43,906 bases of DNA from Winogradskyella undariae (GCF_013285155.1 NZ_JABTEL010000018.1:1-43906); one strand, 5' to 3'; counted from the stretch's first letter, positions 5,911 through 15,779 are shown. Translations and numbers: made by a program. Notes: generated by a model from the sequence alone, not told the origin.

Positions 5911-8271
5911 TTAGTTAACATCTATTATTTTTTCTTCAGAAATAAATTGTGTGTCGTTAGCTATGCCTTCTATGTAAAGTTTAACTGTTTTTAGGTTTGT
6001 ATTATAGATATTGAAATTGAGATTGCCTTGAGCATCTGTGCTTAAATTAGGAAACCAATCAATAACACCATATTCTTTGTAAAAGTTAGAATGATAGCTT
6101 TCGTATACAGGGGTATAAAACCTTTTGTGTGTGGTGAATGATAAAGGTATTTTGTAGGTTCTAAAAGATTTCCCATACTTTTTGTATGCTCCTATAAGAG
6201 GATCGGTATAAATTTTAATAACCCCGCTACTACCTCTTACTCCCATTCCAAATCCGGTTTTATCTACAAATATATAATCAACATTATCTAAGCGGAAGTT
6301 GTAAAAATAATCTAAATCCGAAATAAGCATATCATCTAAATAGATTTGAGGTGCGGTTTTTGGGGCTTGTATTGAAACGCTTCGTTGTGGTAAAATTGAA
6401 AGTTGACCATCAATTTGCTGCACGGTATAACCTTGACTTTGTACGAAGGCTGCAAAGTCAAAATATTGATTTCTTTTAGCATCATCGAATATTGTTATAT
6501 TTCCAGGTGCGCTTCCTTTTAGTTTTTGGAGTTTTGTTGATTTTGTTTCCCCAGTAATAAGCACTTCATCTAAGATTTGGGTTTTGTCAAAAGCGGGTTG
6601 AAATCCTTTCTGAGAATAATCCATAAATACCTGTTCTTTTACAACTAACGGATCTTTTTTTAGTTTTAAATTTGGAATAATTGATGGTGTAAATTGTATA
6701 TATAAACCAGGGATTTCTACTTTTCCTTTCCTGGAGAGTTCTCCGATTTTTAAGGTTTCATCATCAAAGAAGAAAAATTCACTACGTATAAATGTTGTTT
6801 CCTCTTTAGCGAGTGAAATTACATTTGAGGGGCTGTATTTTGAAGGGAATACTAAATACTGCCCCGTTTTCTTTTTATTAGCATTGGCATTGATTTTAAT
6901 TCCTATTTCAAAATCATAAAGTGCTTTTGGAGGGTAATTAAAAATATTGTTCCAATCATAGCTGCTCCAACCTTGAGTAAGTAACAATTGATCTAACTCG
7001 TATTTTTTCTTGTTATTAATATTAACAAAATAATAAGCTGCATTTTCAATACTACCTTTTATATAAGGTTGTAAATAGGTGTAAGAAATAATGTTGTGAT
7101 GCTGCATATTAGCTTTTGTTTCTGCAGGCAAAACGGAAATACTAAAATTATTAATTTTGGATGTGTCAATTGCTTTTATTGGTAATTTGATATGTATAGA
7201 GTCTAGGTGAGTTTTTGTAAGTACATTTCTAGATTCTATAGTATTTAAACCTTCATACTTAAAGAATAAACGTTCTAAAAGCGGATTATTCTGTGAATCA
7301 AAAAGGGTAAAAATGTTAATACCTGTAGATAGGTTATCATATTTAATAAATTTAATAACTTCTGTAGTCTCACTAAATGAAAATTCAGTGGTTTTTATGT
7401 TTTTTCCGTTATGAAAACTCAGTGTGTAGGTTTTGTTTTTTATTTGTTGAAGTGTTTCTATATTGGTTCTAAATGTGATGGCTACTTTTGATCCAAGATC
7501 AGATAGTATAAGGTTAATTCCTGTATGTTCTACAGGAGGAAAAGGGAATGTTTGTGTTTTTTTATTAACCGTTGTATGTGCTGTATAATTTGTGTTTTTA
7601 TGTGGTGTAAATAAAAATTTACCAATTCCTAAAGCATTGGTTTTAAAAGATGTTAATTGATTTCCAGAACCATCAGAAATATAACCTTCTAACTCAATAC
7701 CAAATCCTAAACTGTCTTTTGCTACAATTCCAATCGAGTTTTCTGTGTCTGAAACAAGATGTCCGCCTTCGGGTAAAAGCTGTACATCAATGGTGTTTGT
7801 GATGGTTTTTGATGCTATTGTCGTTTCTAAATCAGTGTCAATAATTCGTATTTTTTGAGCGTAATAGTTTTGCTCATCAAAATTCCGCATCCAATTGGTA
7901 TAGGCTTTAAAAGTGTAATTTCCAGAAGTAAATAAACTGTCAACAAAAAACTCACCTGGTGCTATACCTCCAAGAACTTTAATGAGTTTACTTTTTATAA
8001 CTTTTTTATTTTCATCTATAATTTCACAATACAAATTTGTGGTGAGCAAAGACAGTTGTTTACTGTCTTTGTCTAAAATATATGCGTTAAAAGCAAGAAC
8101 CTCTCCTTTTATAAAAGTTGATTTGTTAAGGTGAACATAAGCTAACTCTCTGGGTGCTTCAGTGTAACTATCAAATTTTGAATATAAGCTATCATTTTGA
8201 GCGTGAATTATTGTGAGTGATGACAAAAAAAGTAGAATGAATAGGCTTCTTACTGTTAACGATAAATTCAT
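5911..8271 (-). CDS. Exported MG2/TonB-plug-like domain protein
   Basis: The 786-residue protein has a cleavable signal peptide (cut after IIHA or HAQ). An MG2-like macroglobulin domain follows, with the typical phrase PRELAYVHLNKSTFIKGEVL (residues 40-59). The C-terminal third has a plug-like module beginning DEVLITGE and including YLDDMLISDLDYF and VRGSSGVIKIYT, as in TonB-dependent receptor plugs, but there is no beta-barrel. Flavobacteria carry families of such surface proteins, often near TonB receptors. There is no T9SS sorting domain; the end (SEEKIIDVN) looks like a beta-sandwich strand. It probably acts in the periplasm or outer membrane, but the exact role is unknown. Confidence 0.75.
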   Translation of the reverse strand: MNLSLTVRSLFILLFLSSLTIIHAQNDSLYSKFDSYTEAPRELAYVHLNKSTFIKGEVLAFNAYILDKDSKQLSLLTTNLYCEIIDENKKVIKSKLIKVLGGIAPGEFFVDSLFTSGNYTFKAYTNWMRNFDEQNYYAQKIRIIDTDLETTIASKTITNTIDVQLLPEGGHLVSDTENSIGIVAKDSLGFGIELEGYISDGSGNQLTSFKTNALGIGKFLFTPHKNTNYTAHTTVNKKTQTFPFPPVEHTGINLILSDLGSKVAITFRTNIETLQQIKNKTYTLSFHNGKNIKTTEFSFSETTEVIKFIKYDNLSTGINIFTLFDSQNNPLLERLFFKYEGLNTIESRNVLTKTHLDSIHIKLPIKAIDTSKINNFSISVLPAETKANMQHHNIISYTYLQPYIKGSIENAAYYFVNINNKKKYELDQLLLTQGWSSYDWNNIFNYPPKALYDFEIGIKINANANKKKTGQYLVFPSKYSPSNVISLAKEETTFIRSEFFFFDDETLKIGELSRKGKVEIPGLYIQFTPSIIPNLKLKKDPLVVKEQVFMDYSQKGFQPAFDKTQILDEVLITGETKSTKLQKLKGSAPGNITIFDDAKRNQYFDFAAFVQSQGYTVQQIDGQLSILPQRSVSIQAPKTAPQIYLDDMLISDLDYFYNFRLDNVDYIFVDKTGFGMGVRGSSGVIKIYTDPLIGAYKKYGKSFRTYKIPLSFTTHKRFYTPVYESYHSNFYKEYGVIDWFPNLSTDAQGNLNFNIYNTNLKTVKLYIEGIANDTQFISEEKIIDVN

Positions 8272-8369
8272 ATATAAGATTTAGGATTAAAAATAATCTA
8301 TTTATTAATTTTAAAAAAAGATATATTTTAATTTGTTACAATACAAGAGATTATGTGTTTTTATATAGA

Positions 8370-10496
8370 TTACTTTTCTAGTTTTAACTGAATTCGTTTC
8401 CGAGCTACATCAACCTCTAAAACCTTCACCATAATTTGTTGATGTAATTGCACGTGCTCATTAACATCTTTCACAAAACTATCAGATAAATTAGACACAT
8501 GTATTAAGCCACTTTCCTTAATACCAACATCTACAAAACAACCAAAATTAGTGATGTTATTCACGATTCCTGGTAGTAATTGTCCTTCGTGTAAATCGGT
8601 AATTGTTTTTATTTTTTGATCAAAAGTGAAAACCTTAGCTTTCTCTCTAATATCTAAACCTGGTTTTTCTAATTCTTTAATAATATCTTGAAGCGTTAAC
8701 AAACCAACCTCTTGAGATACATATTTTTTTAAATCAATATTTTGAAGCTTAGATTTATTACCAATTAATTCTTGAAGTGAAACACCTTCATCTTTTGCCA
8801 TTTTTTTAATAATAGCATAACTTTCAGGGTGTACAGCAGAATCGTCTAATGGGTTTTTAGCGCCTTTAATTCTTAAAAATGCAGCACTTTGTTCAAAAGC
8901 TTTTCCTCCTAAACGCGGTACTTTTAAAATGTCTTTTCGTGATTTAAAAACACCGTGCTCTGCTCTGTAATCAAAAATATTCTCAGCTAATTTAGGACCA
9001 ATTCCAGAGACATGGCTTAATAAAGGTTTACTAGCAGAATTGATGTTTACACCAACAGCATTTACGCAGTTTTCTATAACTGTATCCAATTGTTTTTGAA
9101 GCTTGGCTTGGTCAACATCGTGCTGGTATTGCCCAACACCAATAGATTTTGCATCAATTTTTACCAATTCTGCCAGCGGATCTTGCAATCTTCTTCCAAT
9201 AGAAACTGAACCACGAACGGTAACATCATAATTAGGGAATTCTTCGCGAGCAATTGGTGATGCCGAATAAATACTAGCACCAGCTTCGCTAACCACAAAA
9301 ACTTCTAAATCATTTTTAAAATGAATTTTACGAATCAAAGCTTCAGTTTCTCTAGATGCTGTTCCGTTTCCTATAGCAATGGCTTCAATTTTGTGAGCTT
9401 CCGCTAAAGACGAAATCTTTTTAATAGCACCAATACTATCATTTTGGGGTGGATGTGGAAATATGGTTTCATTATGTTTTAAATTCCCTTGAGCATCTAA
9501 ACAAACTACTTTACAACCACTTTTAAAACCCGGATCTATAGCTAAAACCCGCTTTTCTCCTATAGGTGATCCTAATAATAATTGTTTCAGATTTTTTGCA
9601 AAAACCGTAATCGCAGATTCGTCTGCTTTGTCTTTGGCATTATTTAAAGTTTCTTTGCTCAACGACGGAAATAATAAACGTTTATAAGCATCTGATATTG
9701 CTAATTCTATTTGATCTGCACAAGCATTCTGACTCTTTATAATTCTATTATCAATAAGTTCTAAGGCTCTAATCTCGTCAATTTCAATTTTAACACGAAT
9801 AAATCCTTCGCCTTCTGCTCTTAAAATAGCGAGTAATCTGTGCGATGGAATACGAGATAAGGACTCCGACCAATCAAAATAATCTCTAAATTTCTGTGCC
9901 TTCTCATCTTCCTTTTTCGTCTTTATAACTTTAGTAGAAATTTGAGCTTGTCGTTCTAATTGATTTCTTAAACTATTTCTAATATCTGCACGTTCATTAA
10001 TCCATTCGGCAATAATGTGTCTTGCACCTTCTAAAGCTTCATCTGTCGTTTTAATATCTCCTTTTACATATTTGTATGCAATAGATTCTATATCATTTGC
10101 TTTTTGACTCATGATGATTTTAGCCAAAGGCTCTAAACCATTTTTACGAGCTGTTTCTGCTTTTGTTTTTCGTTTTTTCTTGTAGGGTAAATAGAGGTCT
10201 TCAAGCACTGTGAGATCTTGAGCTTTTTCAATTTTTTGTTTTAAATCTTCTGTTAAGATATCTTGTTCTTCTAAAACTTTTAAAATGGCTGTTTTTCGTT
10301 TCTCTAAAGCTTCAAATTGTTCTTTATATTTAACGATGTCTCCAATCTGTACTTCGTCTAAATTTCCTGTCGCTTCTTTTCTATAACGGGAAATAAAGGG
10401 AATTGTGCAGTCTTCATTTAATAGATTTATGGTATTCTTAACGGAAGTCTCTTTTAATTGCGTTTTTGATATTATAAATTGTAATAATTGTGTCAT
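8370..10496 (-). CDS. tex: Tex-family RNA-binding transcription accessory protein
   Basis: This 708-residue protein is full length for Tex, the bacterial relative of Spt6. An N-terminal helical/HTH region (1-300) is followed by a YqgF/RNase H-like domain starting RVLAIDPGFKSGCKV (316-330). A helix-hairpin-helix pair comes next (SHVSGIGPKLAENI and VPRLGGKAF), then a C-terminal S1 domain (about 635-706; GIVNNITNFGCFVDVG). It binds nucleic acid and affects transcription and stress tolerance. It is transcribed divergently from the phosphodiesterase fusion and its leader gene. Confidence 0.96.
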   Translation of the reverse strand: MTQLLQFIISKTQLKETSVKNTINLLNEDCTIPFISRYRKEATGNLDEVQIGDIVKYKEQFEALEKRKTAILKVLEEQDILTEDLKQKIEKAQDLTVLEDLYLPYKKKRKTKAETARKNGLEPLAKIIMSQKANDIESIAYKYVKGDIKTTDEALEGARHIIAEWINERADIRNSLRNQLERQAQISTKVIKTKKEDEKAQKFRDYFDWSESLSRIPSHRLLAILRAEGEGFIRVKIEIDEIRALELIDNRIIKSQNACADQIELAISDAYKRLLFPSLSKETLNNAKDKADESAITVFAKNLKQLLLGSPIGEKRVLAIDPGFKSGCKVVCLDAQGNLKHNETIFPHPPQNDSIGAIKKISSLAEAHKIEAIAIGNGTASRETEALIRKIHFKNDLEVFVVSEAGASIYSASPIAREEFPNYDVTVRGSVSIGRRLQDPLAELVKIDAKSIGVGQYQHDVDQAKLQKQLDTVIENCVNAVGVNINSASKPLLSHVSGIGPKLAENIFDYRAEHGVFKSRKDILKVPRLGGKAFEQSAAFLRIKGAKNPLDDSAVHPESYAIIKKMAKDEGVSLQELIGNKSKLQNIDLKKYVSQEVGLLTLQDIIKELEKPGLDIREKAKVFTFDQKIKTITDLHEGQLLPGIVNNITNFGCFVDVGIKESGLIHVSNLSDSFVKDVNEHVQLHQQIMVKVLEVDVARKRIQLKLEK

Positions 10497-10560
10497 TAAA
10501 ACCTGTTTTTAAGAATAAGTAAACCTAATTTATTTAAATTTAATGCTTATTCTATTTCTA

Positions 10561-10568
10561 CAAAATTA
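10561..10568 (-). promoter_or_regulatory. Possible -7 element for tex
   Basis: TAATTTTG on the minus strand fits TAnnTTTG and lies 65 bases upstream of tex in the 84-base divergent spacer. No matching -33 TTG was found. Confidence 0.3.
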
Positions 10569-10580
10569 TTAAAAATACTT

Positions 10581-10727
10581 ATGGGTAAAGAATTACAGAA
10601 ACTCCCTTATACTATTACCGAAAAAGGATCGCTAGGTATCCTTGCATTAGGTGATATAGGATTGAGAGCATGGAGAAAAGTAAAGAACGAAGCACAACAA
10701 AAGAGGAAAAATGAAGAAAAAAAGTAA
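10581..10727 (+). CDS. Small leader protein overlapping the phosphodiesterase fusion
   Basis: This 48-residue frame begins MGKELQKLPYTITEKG, has a short hydrophobic stretch (SLGILALGDIGLRAW, residues 17-31) and ends in a highly charged KVKNEAQQKRKNEEKK tail. Its last 17 bases overlap the start of the 843-residue gene in another frame, so translation of the two is probably coupled. It has a plausible protein-like composition and fills a space otherwise without a gene. The hydrophobic stretch could lie at a membrane surface. The function is unknown; a partner or regulator of the downstream enzyme is an inference from overlap. Confidence 0.6.
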   Translation: MGKELQKLPYTITEKGSLGILALGDIGLRAWRKVKNEAQQKRKNEEKK

Positions 10728-13242
10728 AGTGCTATTAATTGGTTGGGATGCTGCGGATTGGAAAATTATAGGACCATTATTAGCAAAAGGACAAATGCCT
10801 TCCTTAAAAAAACTTATTGACAAAGGTGTTTATGGTAATATGGCAACAATGAATCCACCATACTCCCCTATGCTTTGGTCTACCGTTGCAACAGGGAAAA
10901 CACCAGACAAACATGGAGTTTTAGGGTTTTTAGAGTTAATGCCAGATTTAAAAGGGGTTAGGCCTGTAACTGTAAAATCAAGAAAATCTAGAGCATTATG
11001 GAATATTTTTCATAATCAAGGTTTAAAAAGTAATCTAGTAGGTTGGTGGCCAAGTTTTCCTGCCGAACCTATAAATGGCGTGGTGGTTACTGATAAATTT
11101 CAGAAGGTTAATATTAATCCCAATAAAAAAAGTCCTATTGTAGAAGGTACAATTCACCCAGAAAGTTTGGTGGAAAGTTTGCATGATTTACGTGTGCATC
11201 CTTCTGAAATAACGGAAGCCCATATTTTACCTTTTATACCTAAAGCAGGAGAAATAGACCAAGATAAAGACCAAAGTTTACAAACGTTTTCTAAAATTAT
11301 GGCTGAAAATGTGTCTTTACACGCAGCTGCTACTAATTTAATGCGGACTACTGATTGGGATTTTATGGGGGTTTATTATGATTTTATAGATCATTTTTGT
11401 CATGCATTTATGAAATTTCATCCACCTAAATTAGGGCCTATTCCTAAAAAAATATTTGAACTTTATAACGATTGTGTTTTAAGTGCTTACCGATTTCAGG
11501 ATATGATGTTGGGGAGAATGTTAGAGTTAACAGATGATGATACTACCATTATTGTAATGTCTGATCATGGCTATGAATCTGGTAATAAGCGTATTCTTGA
11601 AATGCCAAAATATCAAGCCGCTCCTTCTTTAGAGCATCGGCAATTTGGAATGTTTGTTGCAGCAGGACCCAATATAAAGAAGAATGAAAAGATTTTTGGA
11701 TTAGGTCTTGTAGATGTTGCGCCTACTATTTTGCATATGTTCAATTTGCCTATCGGTAAAGATATGGATGGTAAAATTGCTTTAGATATTTTTGAAAATA
11801 TAAAACCACCTAAATTTATAGACAGTTGGGAAACGGTTGCAGGTGATTTTGGAGAACATTCAAAAAATCATAATACGGATTCCTTAAGTGATCAGGAAGC
11901 AATGCAACAATTAATTGATTTAGGCTACATTGATCGTCCTGATGAAAAACTAGAGGTTTCTATTTTGAAGACAAAATGTGATTTAAAATATAATCTTGCG
12001 CGTGTTTATCTAGGTAAAAAAGATTATGAAAATGCAAAATTGATATTGTTAGAACTAATTGAAGAAAAGGAACCTGTAGATGTTATTCCGTATTATATGG
12101 ATTTATTGACAATTAGTATTAATGAAGAGGAATTTGATAAAGCAGAAATCTATCTTAATGAATTAAGAGTCAGGGAAAAGAAGTTTGAAATTAACACCTA
12201 TTTTTCTGAAGCTAAAATTTTATTATCCAAAAATAAGGTGAATGCAGCGCTTGAGCTTTTAGTTAAAGCAAAAAACAACAAGCCTAATGGTGAAGTTTGG
12301 TTTCAAATAGGAAAAATATATACGCGCTTAGATCAGTTAGAGGATGCTAAAGCTGCTTTTGAAAATGCGCTTACGTTTGAAATTGATAATGCACATTATC
12401 ACCAAGCATTTGCTGTGGTATTAATAAGACTTGAGGATTATGAAGAAGCGGCAGAACATGCACTTACGGCTATTGAATTGATAAAATATTTTCCAGATGC
12501 ACATTATACATTAGGAGAAGCGCTTGAGAAATTGGGAGATACTGAAAATGCAAAAAAAGCGTATGAAACGGCTGCTAAACTAAAAGTTAAAACGTACCAT
12601 AGAGCAGAAAAGGCTATAGAGAATATTCAAGATAAAATAATAGATTCAATAGCGTTTAAAGATAAAAGCGATTTTAAGTATCGAAAAGATCAAATTGTAA
12701 TAGTCTCTGGTTTGCCAAGGTCAGGAACTTCTTTAATGATGCAAATGCTTGATAAAGGAGGAATAAATGCTTTAACGGATACCAATAGAAAAGCAGATGC
12801 TTCTAACCCAAAGGGCTATTTAGAGTATGCACCCGTAATGGCTTTACATCATGACAATAGTTGGCTCGGTGAGGCACAAAATAAATCCTTAAAAGTGGTT
12901 GCGCCTTTACTTAAATTTTTAGATCCTAAGTATCGCTACAAAGTTGTTTTTATGACTAGAGATTTAAATGAAGTTATAAAATCGCAACAAAAAATGATTG
13001 GAAAAGATGTAGATGTATTTCCAGTAAAATTATATGAAACCTATAAAAAACATTTAAAGCAAGTAGAAACATGGAAAGATAGAGAGCCAAGTGTGGAACT
13101 TATTTATGTAGATTATAAAGAGTCATTATATGATACGGAGGATGTAGTAAAAAAAGTAATTTCCTTTATTGGTGAAGAAGCTATGAATGTAGAGCAAATG
13201 AAATCTTGCGTTGATAAAACGTTATATAGAAATAAGGTATAA
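10711..13242 (+). CDS. Phosphodiesterase/alkaline phosphatase-superfamily, TPR and sulfotransferase fusion
   Basis: The 843-residue protein has three parts. Residues 1-365 are an alkaline-phosphatase-superfamily (type I phosphodiesterase) domain: metal aspartate in LLIGWDAADW (D13), probable nucleophile S52 in PPYSPMLWST, then DFIDHFCHAF, VMSDHGYE and LEHRQFG supplying metal ligands. Residues about 395-635 are tetratricopeptide repeats. Residues about 660-843 are a sulfotransferase-like domain with the PAPS-loop motif GLPRSGTS (667-674) and FMTRDLNEVIKSQ. There is no signal peptide, so it is probably cytoplasmic. Sulfate or phosphate-ester metabolism is plausible but the substrate is unknown. 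A small gene overlaps its start and a strong terminator follows. Confidence 0.85.
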   Translation: MKKKSKVLLIGWDAADWKIIGPLLAKGQMPSLKKLIDKGVYGNMATMNPPYSPMLWSTVATGKTPDKHGVLGFLELMPDLKGVRPVTVKSRKSRALWNIFHNQGLKSNLVGWWPSFPAEPINGVVVTDKFQKVNINPNKKSPIVEGTIHPESLVESLHDLRVHPSEITEAHILPFIPKAGEIDQDKDQSLQTFSKIMAENVSLHAAATNLMRTTDWDFMGVYYDFIDHFCHAFMKFHPPKLGPIPKKIFELYNDCVLSAYRFQDMMLGRMLELTDDDTTIIVMSDHGYESGNKRILEMPKYQAAPSLEHRQFGMFVAAGPNIKKNEKIFGLGLVDVAPTILHMFNLPIGKDMDGKIALDIFENIKPPKFIDSWETVAGDFGEHSKNHNTDSLSDQEAMQQLIDLGYIDRPDEKLEVSILKTKCDLKYNLARVYLGKKDYENAKLILLELIEEKEPVDVIPYYMDLLTISINEEEFDKAEIYLNELRVREKKFEINTYFSEAKILLSKNKVNAALELLVKAKNNKPNGEVWFQIGKIYTRLDQLEDAKAAFENALTFEIDNAHYHQAFAVVLIRLEDYEEAAEHALTAIELIKYFPDAHYTLGEALEKLGDTENAKKAYETAAKLKVKTYHRAEKAIENIQDKIIDSIAFKDKSDFKYRKDQIVIVSGLPRSGTSLMMQMLDKGGINALTDTNRKADASNPKGYLEYAPVMALHHDNSWLGEAQNKSLKVVAPLLKFLDPKYRYKVVFMTRDLNEVIKSQQKMIGKDVDVFPVKLYETYKKHLKQVETWKDREPSVELIYVDYKESLYDTEDVVKKVISFIGEEAMNVEQMKSCVDKTLYRNKV

Positions 13243-13250
13243 AACAAAAA

Positions 13251-13280
13251 AAAGCGTTTACTATTTAAGGTAAACGCTTT
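13251..13280. terminator. Bidirectional hairpin terminator
   Basis: AAAGCGTTTA pairs perfectly with TAAACGCTTT across a 10-base loop, flanked by an A run on the left and T-rich sequence on the right. It separates the convergent fusion enzyme and T9SS cargo genes. Confidence 0.8.
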
Positions 13281-13297
13281 TTACTTATATGTTTTGT

Positions 13298-14119
13298 TTA
13301 AAGTACAAGTTTCTTTTTTAAAGTAGCTTTTGTGTTAGAATCTGTTAACTCTAGTATGTAGATTCCTGTTGCTAAGGAGTTGGCTTCAATAACAAAATCA
13401 TCACTAGTAGTTAAGCCGTCCATAACTTGTTTACCAGTCATATTAATTAATCGGTAATTAGTAGCTTCTGTTAAATTATATAACCCTATGCTTTTGTTTA
13501 GTGTTACAATTTTAATATCATTTAAAACACTATCTTCTATGGATAAAGTTTGTTGTCCTGCGGTAATTGGAGTATCTGGAGTGTCATGATAAGCAAAATC
13601 TTTAACGGTCCAAACGCTACCACCACCATCTATATCAAGGCGTGCCCATCCATAATGTGTGTTTCCAGAAATATTAAATCGTAGTCCTAAGTATCCATCG
13701 GTAATAGAGCACCAATTTCCAAAACTGCACGAACCATAATTTAAAGATTGAAATCCGGAAGTAAAGCCATTGTTATACCAACTATTAGCTCCACTAGAAA
13801 TGGCTGCTCCATTACTCAATGCAAAAGGATATGCATAAGTACTACCACCAGAACCTAAAACTTCATTACTTGCTGTTAAGGGCTCTATAAATAAATTAAC
13901 GGAACTAAAATACCCTGATTCACTATTTATTTGAAAGTCATTAGTTCCATTGTTATCTATATCCAATTGAAAAATGTCACCAACTCCTCCTGTGAAGTCT
14001 GTAATATCATTATAAATAATAGATTGCCCATTAATATCATTAACACCAACAATGGCAGCTGTTAAAGCACCGTATTTAGCTAGTTGTTTAGATAATTTTA
14101 AAGAAGTAGTTTTTTTCAT
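13298..14119 (-). CDS. T9SS-secreted protein of unknown function
   Basis: The 273-residue product begins with a Lys-rich head and weak signal (SLKLSKQLAKYGALTAAIVG). It ends in a type A T9SS sorting domain (about 193-273) with LYNLTEATNYRLINMTGKQV, ATGIYILEL and the basic end KKKLVL. The middle part is Gly/Ser/Asn-rich with FQLDIDNNGTNDFQI and HYGWARLDI, typical of secreted flavobacterial proteins with a FG-GAP- or calcium-binding-like look. It is probably exported and attached to or released from the cell surface. The cargo's activity is not identifiable. Confidence 0.8.
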   Translation of the reverse strand: MKKTTSLKLSKQLAKYGALTAAIVGVNDINGQSIIYNDITDFTGGVGDIFQLDIDNNGTNDFQINSESGYFSSVNLFIEPLTASNEVLGSGGSTYAYPFALSNGAAISSGANSWYNNGFTSGFQSLNYGSCSFGNWCSITDGYLGLRFNISGNTHYGWARLDIDGGGSVWTVKDFAYHDTPDTPITAGQQTLSIEDSVLNDIKIVTLNKSIGLYNLTEATNYRLINMTGKQVMDGLTTSDDFVIEANSLATGIYILELTDSNTKATLKKKLVL

Positions 14120-14501
14120 ATTTATAATGTATTAAGTTTTTAGCAAATTACATTATTTTTAAAAAAAACACATGAATAGCTGTTTTAATTTGTTTTTTTA
14201 GTATATTTTTTAAGCTTATCTTATTTAATTGTTGGTTTTTTTTGATTTTCATTAAAAAATATGCTTCTAATTATGAATCCGTTTATTGAAACCATGTTAA
14301 TATTAATTGAAATAAGAGATAATGAGGGTTCTGGTTCTAAAAAGATTAAATAGTTTCTTTTGTGTTGCTACGGAATTTAAAATTTTTTATAAAAAAAAAT
14401 GCGTTTTTATTTTAGTTGTAAATTCTAAAATAAAACGCATAAATTATAATAAAGCAGGTATGCTATTGCAACTAATTTAGTTGTAAAATATAATTTTGTT
14501 A
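14120..14501. other. Intergenic region, AT-rich, no gene seen
   Basis: This 382-base spacer separates two minus-strand genes. It holds the hairpin terminator at 14399-14440 and otherwise only AT-rich sequence with T runs. A 26-codon frame at about 14272 is too short and unremarkable to call. The promoter of the downstream T9SS cargo should lie here, but no exact TAnnTTTG was identified. Confidence 0.5.
14399..14440 (-). terminator. Terminator of the OmpA lipoprotein gene
   Basis: A stem of about 16 bp with one bulged base is formed by ATGCGTTTTTATTTTAG and CTAAAATAAAACGCAT. On the minus strand it is followed by a run of nine T. Confidence 0.7.
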
Positions 14502-15203
14502 TTAATTCGCATTCGCTTCTTTTTTAGCAGCATTAACCATAGCTTCATTAGGTACAATGGCAATGTTTACACGTCTGTTTTTAGAACGTCCTTCTGCGGT
14601 ACTATTGTCGTTTGTAGGTTGTTCTTCACCATACCAGTGTGTTGTAAATCGTCCACTACTTAAATCTTTTCCAGTTAGGTAATTGGTTACAGCTTCAGCT
14701 CTATTTTTAGATAAAGTCATATTGTAATCAGCATTACCAGAGCTATCTGTATGACCAACAACTAAAATGTTGGTATCTGGATATTCTGAAAACACACGCG
14801 CTAATTTATTAAGTGTTTCTTGAGATTTTTCGTTAATATTATATTTTTCGGTTGCAAAATAAACACCGCTTTGCTCATCAAAAGTTAATACAATTCCATC
14901 ATCCACACGTTCTACTGTTGCTCCAGGAATTTCTTCTTCAATTTTTTGGGCTTGCTTATCCATTTTATTACCAATAAGCACTCCAGCTCCACCACCAACT
15001 ACACCTCCAATAACAGCACCTAATTCGCTATTGTTTCCGCTACCAACATTATTTCCTATGATAGCACCTAAAAGGGCGCCGCCCGTTGCACCGATGACTC
15101 CACCTTTTTGTTTGTTATTTGCATTGTCTACAGCTTTACAGCTTGTCATTAATACTAAAACTAGTGATAAGGTTAAGGCTATATTCGATTTATAATTTTT
15201 CAT
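14502..15203 (-). CDS. OmpA-family lipoprotein with glycine-zipper segment
   Basis: The 233-residue protein has a lipobox LMTSC (C22). It is followed by a glycine-zipper region (GGVIGATGGALLGAIIGNNV, then GAVIGGVVGGGAG) and a C-terminal OmpA peptidoglycan-binding domain (about 110-225) with VVGHTDSSGNADYN and the LSKNRAEAV helix. It is anchored in the outer membrane and tethers it to peptidoglycan. It lies 73 bases downstream of the lipocalin-like lipoprotein gene on the same strand and the two may be cotranscribed. Confidence 0.92.
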   Translation of the reverse strand: MKNYKSNIALTLSLVLVLMTSCKAVDNANNKQKGGVIGATGGALLGAIIGNNVGSGNNSELGAVIGGVVGGGAGVLIGNKMDKQAQKIEEEIPGATVERVDDGIVLTFDEQSGVYFATEKYNINEKSQETLNKLARVFSEYPDTNILVVGHTDSSGNADYNMTLSKNRAEAVTNYLTGKDLSSGRFTTHWYGEEQPTNDNSTAEGRSKNRRVNIAIVPNEAMVNAAKKEANAN

Positions 15204-15276
15204 GTATTTATCTTTTTTTATGATTGATGTTCACTATCATCATTTCTTTCAATGATAATTTTTTGAACATTTTGTT

Positions 15277-15747
15277 TTATGCTTTTGTGAAATTCATAGT
15301 AATGGTAATGGGTTTTCCATCTAGAGTCAATACTTGTTCCCATTGCATTGAAGTTTCAGAAAGTGCTGTTAAATCCATTCGGTAGCCTATATTGGTTTCC
15401 GATTTTCCTTTTTTAGTAGTGGGTTTTAATAGGAAATTATACAAGCCAGTATCCTCATCAACCTCGTCTATTGTAAACGAGAAATTACGTTGATCTGTGT
15501 CGCAGTTCATTCCTGACAGTGTATATGTTCCAGTATTGTTATTGGGTATAAATTGCCAAGTACTGTTTTCGAAACAGGCTTTTTCAGCATCGTTAAGAAG
15601 CGTGATTTTTAAATCTCCAAAAGCAGAATATTTTACGGATGTTAATGACCAATCTCCTTTAATTGTTTTTTTAGATTGACGTACTGTTTTTGATGTGCCA
15701 CAAGCCAGAAAACAGACTGTTAAGCACAATATTGCTAGTTTTTTCAT
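15277..15747 (-). CDS. Lipocalin-like lipoprotein
   Basis: The 156-residue product has the lipobox CFLAC (C16) and then the lipocalin-type opening IKGDWSLTSVKY, alternating strands, and a YRMDLTALSETSMQWEQ segment that fits a small beta-barrel. It is probably an outer-membrane lipoprotein that binds a small lipophilic ligand or has a structural role. The match to lipocalins rests on the GxW motif and the length. It pairs with the OmpA lipoprotein downstream. Confidence 0.75.
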   Translation of the reverse strand: MKKLAILCLTVCFLACGTSKTVRQSKKTIKGDWSLTSVKYSAFGDLKITLLNDAEKACFENSTWQFIPNNNTGTYTLSGMNCDTDQRNFSFTIDEVDEDTGLYNFLLKPTTKKGKSETNIGYRMDLTALSETSMQWEQVLTLDGKPITITMNFTKA

Positions 15748-15771
15748 AGTCTTTTAAATAATGATTCTGGT

Positions 15772-15779
15772 CAAAATTA
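15772..15779 (-). promoter_or_regulatory. -7 element for the lipocalin/OmpA pair
   Basis: TAATTTTG on the minus strand matches TAnnTTTG exactly, 24 bases before the lipocalin-like start codon. No -33 TTG is evident. Confidence 0.35.

Noticed and set aside
14272..14352. 26-codon frame MNPFIETMLILIE in the spacer upstream of the T9SS cargo
   Set aside because: Very short, AT-rich and without a promoter or neighbour support.
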